Positions 62,166 to 64,000 of a DNA stretch of 64,000 nucleotides are shown one piece after another; the first letter of the stretch is position 1; each line of letters starts with the position of its first letter. This stretch comes from Aldehydirespirator sp965116665 (GTDB taxonomy: Bacteria; Actinomycetota; Acidimicrobiia; Acidimicrobiales; Aldehydirespiratoraceae). A program made the position numbers and the translations under genes. The stretch covers positions 124,001 through 188,000 of the forward strand of contig OZ220709.1 in the NCBI GenBank assembly GCA_965116665.1, read 5' to 3'. The notes beneath the pieces were generated by a model. That model ran no database searches and was not told the DNA's origin. It saw only the letters and a program-made list of their open reading frames with translations.

Positions 62166-63155
62166 ATGGACGTTAGCACGCGGCCGGGCACAGAGCAGTT
62201 ACGGCTGTTTGACTTGCAACGACCGGCCGGTGTCTCGGTGTGGGTGCGGCTGGTGCAGGCCGCATCGGAGCTGGTCATGAGCGGCAGCCTGCTGCTGGAG
62301 CAGTGGCAGTCCGTAGTGGTTGGAGCTGTCGCGGAGCGCTATCGGCAGAACGCGCGCACCGCTCAGAAGGTTGCCGCTGAGGCAGCCCGCCTTTCTCGGT
62401 TCTTGTCTGCTTGCGGGGCCGAGTGCTGGAGCGACGTGACCTCGGCACTTGTGCTGGAGTGGTGCTGGGCCGCGCGGCGCGACCGCTCGGGGGCTCACCG
62501 GCGTGCCGCTCCAGCGACGGCCCGCAACCGGCAGTGGACAGCGCTCACTGTGTTCCGGGAGGCCGCGGCATTGGGAGTGCCGTTAAACCCCGAGGCGCTG
62601 GCCGGGGAACGCATCCCCCGTCCCAAGAAGGCGGAATCGGCGCGGCCACTCACCGACGAGGAACTGGCCTCTGCTAGGAGTCACGCCGACACGGGCCTGG
62701 GGTTGTCGCGGAGGCCGCTGCTGTTGGCGTTGGCTTCTGCGGGAGGCACCGCGTCAGAGATTGCCGCAGCACGGTGGAGCGACATCAACCTTGACGCGGG
62801 CACCGTCTTCTTCAGCGGACCTGCGGCGCGGACATGCCCGCTGGATGAGTGGGGCATCTGCACGGTGCGGCGGTTCGTGCAGAACCGTCCCGTTGAACCT
62901 GACGAGTTCGTGGGAGTGACCGCTGGCAGTATCCCGGAGCGAGCTGCCCACTCGGTGACTGTGCGCCTTGGGCAGATACTCCAAGACGCTGGCATATCGG
63001 GCCGACCCGGCGTGACCGCGCGCTCTTTCCGCCTCACTACCGCCCGCAAGATTCTTGGCGGCGAGAGCATTGAGGCCGCAGCGCGGCTCCTCGGCGCGGT
63101 GTCGCTGGACACCGTGGCCGACGCTCTCGGACATGACTGGCGCAACGATGGCTAG
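62166..63155 (+). CDS. Tyrosine-recombinase-like protein without catalytic residues
   Basis: A 329-residue protein with an integrase-type architecture: N-terminal SAM-like core-binding region (EQWQSVVVGAVAERYRQNAR), then a catalytic-domain-like part (ARPLTDEELASA, GGTASEIAAARWSDINLD, SFRLTTARKILGG, LLGAVSLDTVADALGHDW). In the box I position the Arg is Thr (GGTASEI). The His and the Arg of H-x-x-R are reduced to a single Arg. LGH is LGA and the nucleophilic Tyr is not present. It is probably a DNA-binding pseudoenzyme. AGGAG precedes the ATG at 62166. Its stop overlaps the next gene (ATGGCTAG). Confidence 0.75.
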   Translation: MDVSTRPGTEQLRLFDLQRPAGVSVWVRLVQAASELVMSGSLLLEQWQSVVVGAVAERYRQNARTAQKVAAEAARLSRFLSACGAECWSDVTSALVLEWCWAARRDRSGAHRRAAPATARNRQWTALTVFREAAALGVPLNPEALAGERIPRPKKAESARPLTDEELASARSHADTGLGLSRRPLLLALASAGGTASEIAAARWSDINLDAGTVFFSGPAARTCPLDEWGICTVRRFVQNRPVEPDEFVGVTAGSIPERAAHSVTVRLGQILQDAGISGRPGVTARSFRLTTARKILGGESIEAAARLLGAVSLDTVADALGHDWRNDG

Positions 63156-64000
63156 CAGCCTGTCTCGTGGCCGGATCTGGAGGCCGGGCTGTCAGCCGCT
63201 GCCAGCCAGAGCGGTCGCTGCTGCGGTGGGCGACACCAGCGTCGCGCCGCGAGTTGACGGCCCGCGGCCCTCGTCGCTGGCAGAGAGCATCGGGAGCAGC
63301 AGCACTCGCGTGGTCACCGGCGAGGGCCTGGAGTGGTCCCCGGATGAGGTGCTGGTGTTCGTAGCGTGCTTCGGACCGTTATGGGAGGCGGCCGAGTCTG
63401 TGGAGCGGCACATCAACGCCGCGTTCATGCCTTTCGCTGGCCGCAAGCGGCTCCACAGCATCTTTGAAGCGCATCTGTTCGCGATTACGGCCAAAGTCAC
63501 GGGTGGCTACCGCGCCGCAGAGAGAACCCTCGGTGACCCGGTGCTGTGGCAGCGCCTCGCACGCGCCGTCGCACACGCTCATCCCGACAACCCCGACCGC
63601 AGGCTGTCATCGCGGCCCATCCGACGTCACCACTTCAGTTGGCTGCGCCAGCGCCATCTCGGCGATGAGGCCATCGCAGAAATCGCGGACCGCATGACCC
63701 AGGCCGCCCTAGAGGCGATAGTCCACATGGGCGGCCTGGACCCCGACGCCGGTTCGGTGACCCATCCGGCCACTACGCAGATGCTCACCGGCGACGGCAC
63801 CTGGATACCCGCCCGCTACAAGACATCCAAACGCAAGCGCATTGAAGCCGCCCGCGCTGGAAGGAAGCTGCGCAGCGACCCTGACGCGGTGGCGTATCAC
63901 GACGAGAACTCACCGGGCGGGTCGCGAGGGTTCATGGCCGTGATGGGCTCTTGGCGCAGCCCACACCGTCAAGAGCGGGTCGTCACCTTCGTTGACATCA
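63148..64000 (+). CDS. Unknown protein, possibly DDE-transposase-like, runs off the window
   Basis: The frame opens at the ATG at 63148, inside the end of the integrase-like gene, and stays open to the window end (284 codons). Visible blocks: ITAKVTGGYRAAERTLGD, RRHHFSWLRQRHLGDEAIAE, then QMLTGDGTWIPARYKTSK and MAVMGSWRSPHRQERVV. The TGDGT segment followed by a basic linker and a later aromatic strand could be the first Asp of a DDE fold, but I cannot confirm this. Translational coupling suggests the two proteins work together. Confidence 0.6.
   Translation, partial: MASSLSRGRIWRPGCQPLPARAVAAAVGDTSVAPRVDGPRPSSLAESIGSSSTRVVTGEGLEWSPDEVLVFVACFGPLWEAAESVERHINAAFMPFAGRKRLHSIFEAHLFAITAKVTGGYRAAERTLGDPVLWQRLARAVAHAHPDNPDRRLSSRPIRRHHFSWLRQRHLGDEAIAEIADRMTQAALEAIVHMGGLDPDAGSVTHPATTQMLTGDGTWIPARYKTSKRKRIEAARAGRKLRSDPDAVAYHDENSPGGSRGFMAVMGSWRSPHRQERVVTFVDI

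Noticed and set aside
1..64000. tRNA or rRNA genes
   Set aside because: I scanned for T-loop GGTTCGAATCC-type cores with matching acceptor stems and for rRNA signatures, and saw none convincing; a covariance-model scan would settle this.

Overview
The window is about two thirds G+C and reads as chromosome from a free-living or host-associated actinobacterium. The set of acyl-CoA enzymes, amidohydrolase_2 proteins, three F420-type luciferase-like flavoproteins, a P450, ADP-forming acyl-CoA synthetases and osmolyte genes suggests an uncultured, probably marine, Acidimicrobiia-like lineage. That placement is inference from gene content. Several genes have a TANNNT hexamer 6-10 nt before the start codon, as expected for leaderless actinobacterial transcripts.

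Bases 1-20,800 are mostly catabolic. Two amidohydrolases, an acyl-CoA ligase and a P450 come first. A tightly overlapping membrane-lipid operon follows (acyltransferase, PAP2 phosphatase, flippase-like protein). Next are an APH/acyl-CoA dehydrogenase pair, a Na/Pi symporter, a complete dipeptide-type ABC transporter, and an ADP-forming acyl-CoA synthetase coupled to a crotonase.

Bases 20,800-26,100 form an osmolyte island: an orphan ProX/OpuAC-type binding protein, a BCCT transporter and, divergently, the most striking gene of the window. That gene encodes a secreted OpuAC-like domain fused to an ionotropic-glutamate-receptor-like module with a TVGYGD potassium filter, which I read as a possible osmolyte-sensing K+ channel.

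Bases 26,000-42,200 hold two crotonase paralogues, one next to an acyl-CoA carboxyltransferase subunit and one next to a free biotinyl domain. They also hold an SDR, a second ADP-forming synthetase, a PotABCD-type transporter, three LLM flavoproteins, an AhpD-like protein and a class-C-like serine hydrolase. The binding proteins of the two ABC transporters belong to different families yet carry the same Ala/Glu-rich stalk after the lipobox.

Bases 42,200-64,000 are accessory DNA: a DUF4143 ATPase behind three 23-bp repeats, a small HTH gene pair behind a palindrome, DNA alkylation repair genes, a MazEF-type pair, gene fragments (GNAT, HAD, PIN), an IS1182-family and an ISL3-family insertion sequence, a type III restriction-modification operon with an upstream XRE gene, and a catalytically degenerate integrase-like gene overlapping a gene that runs off the window.
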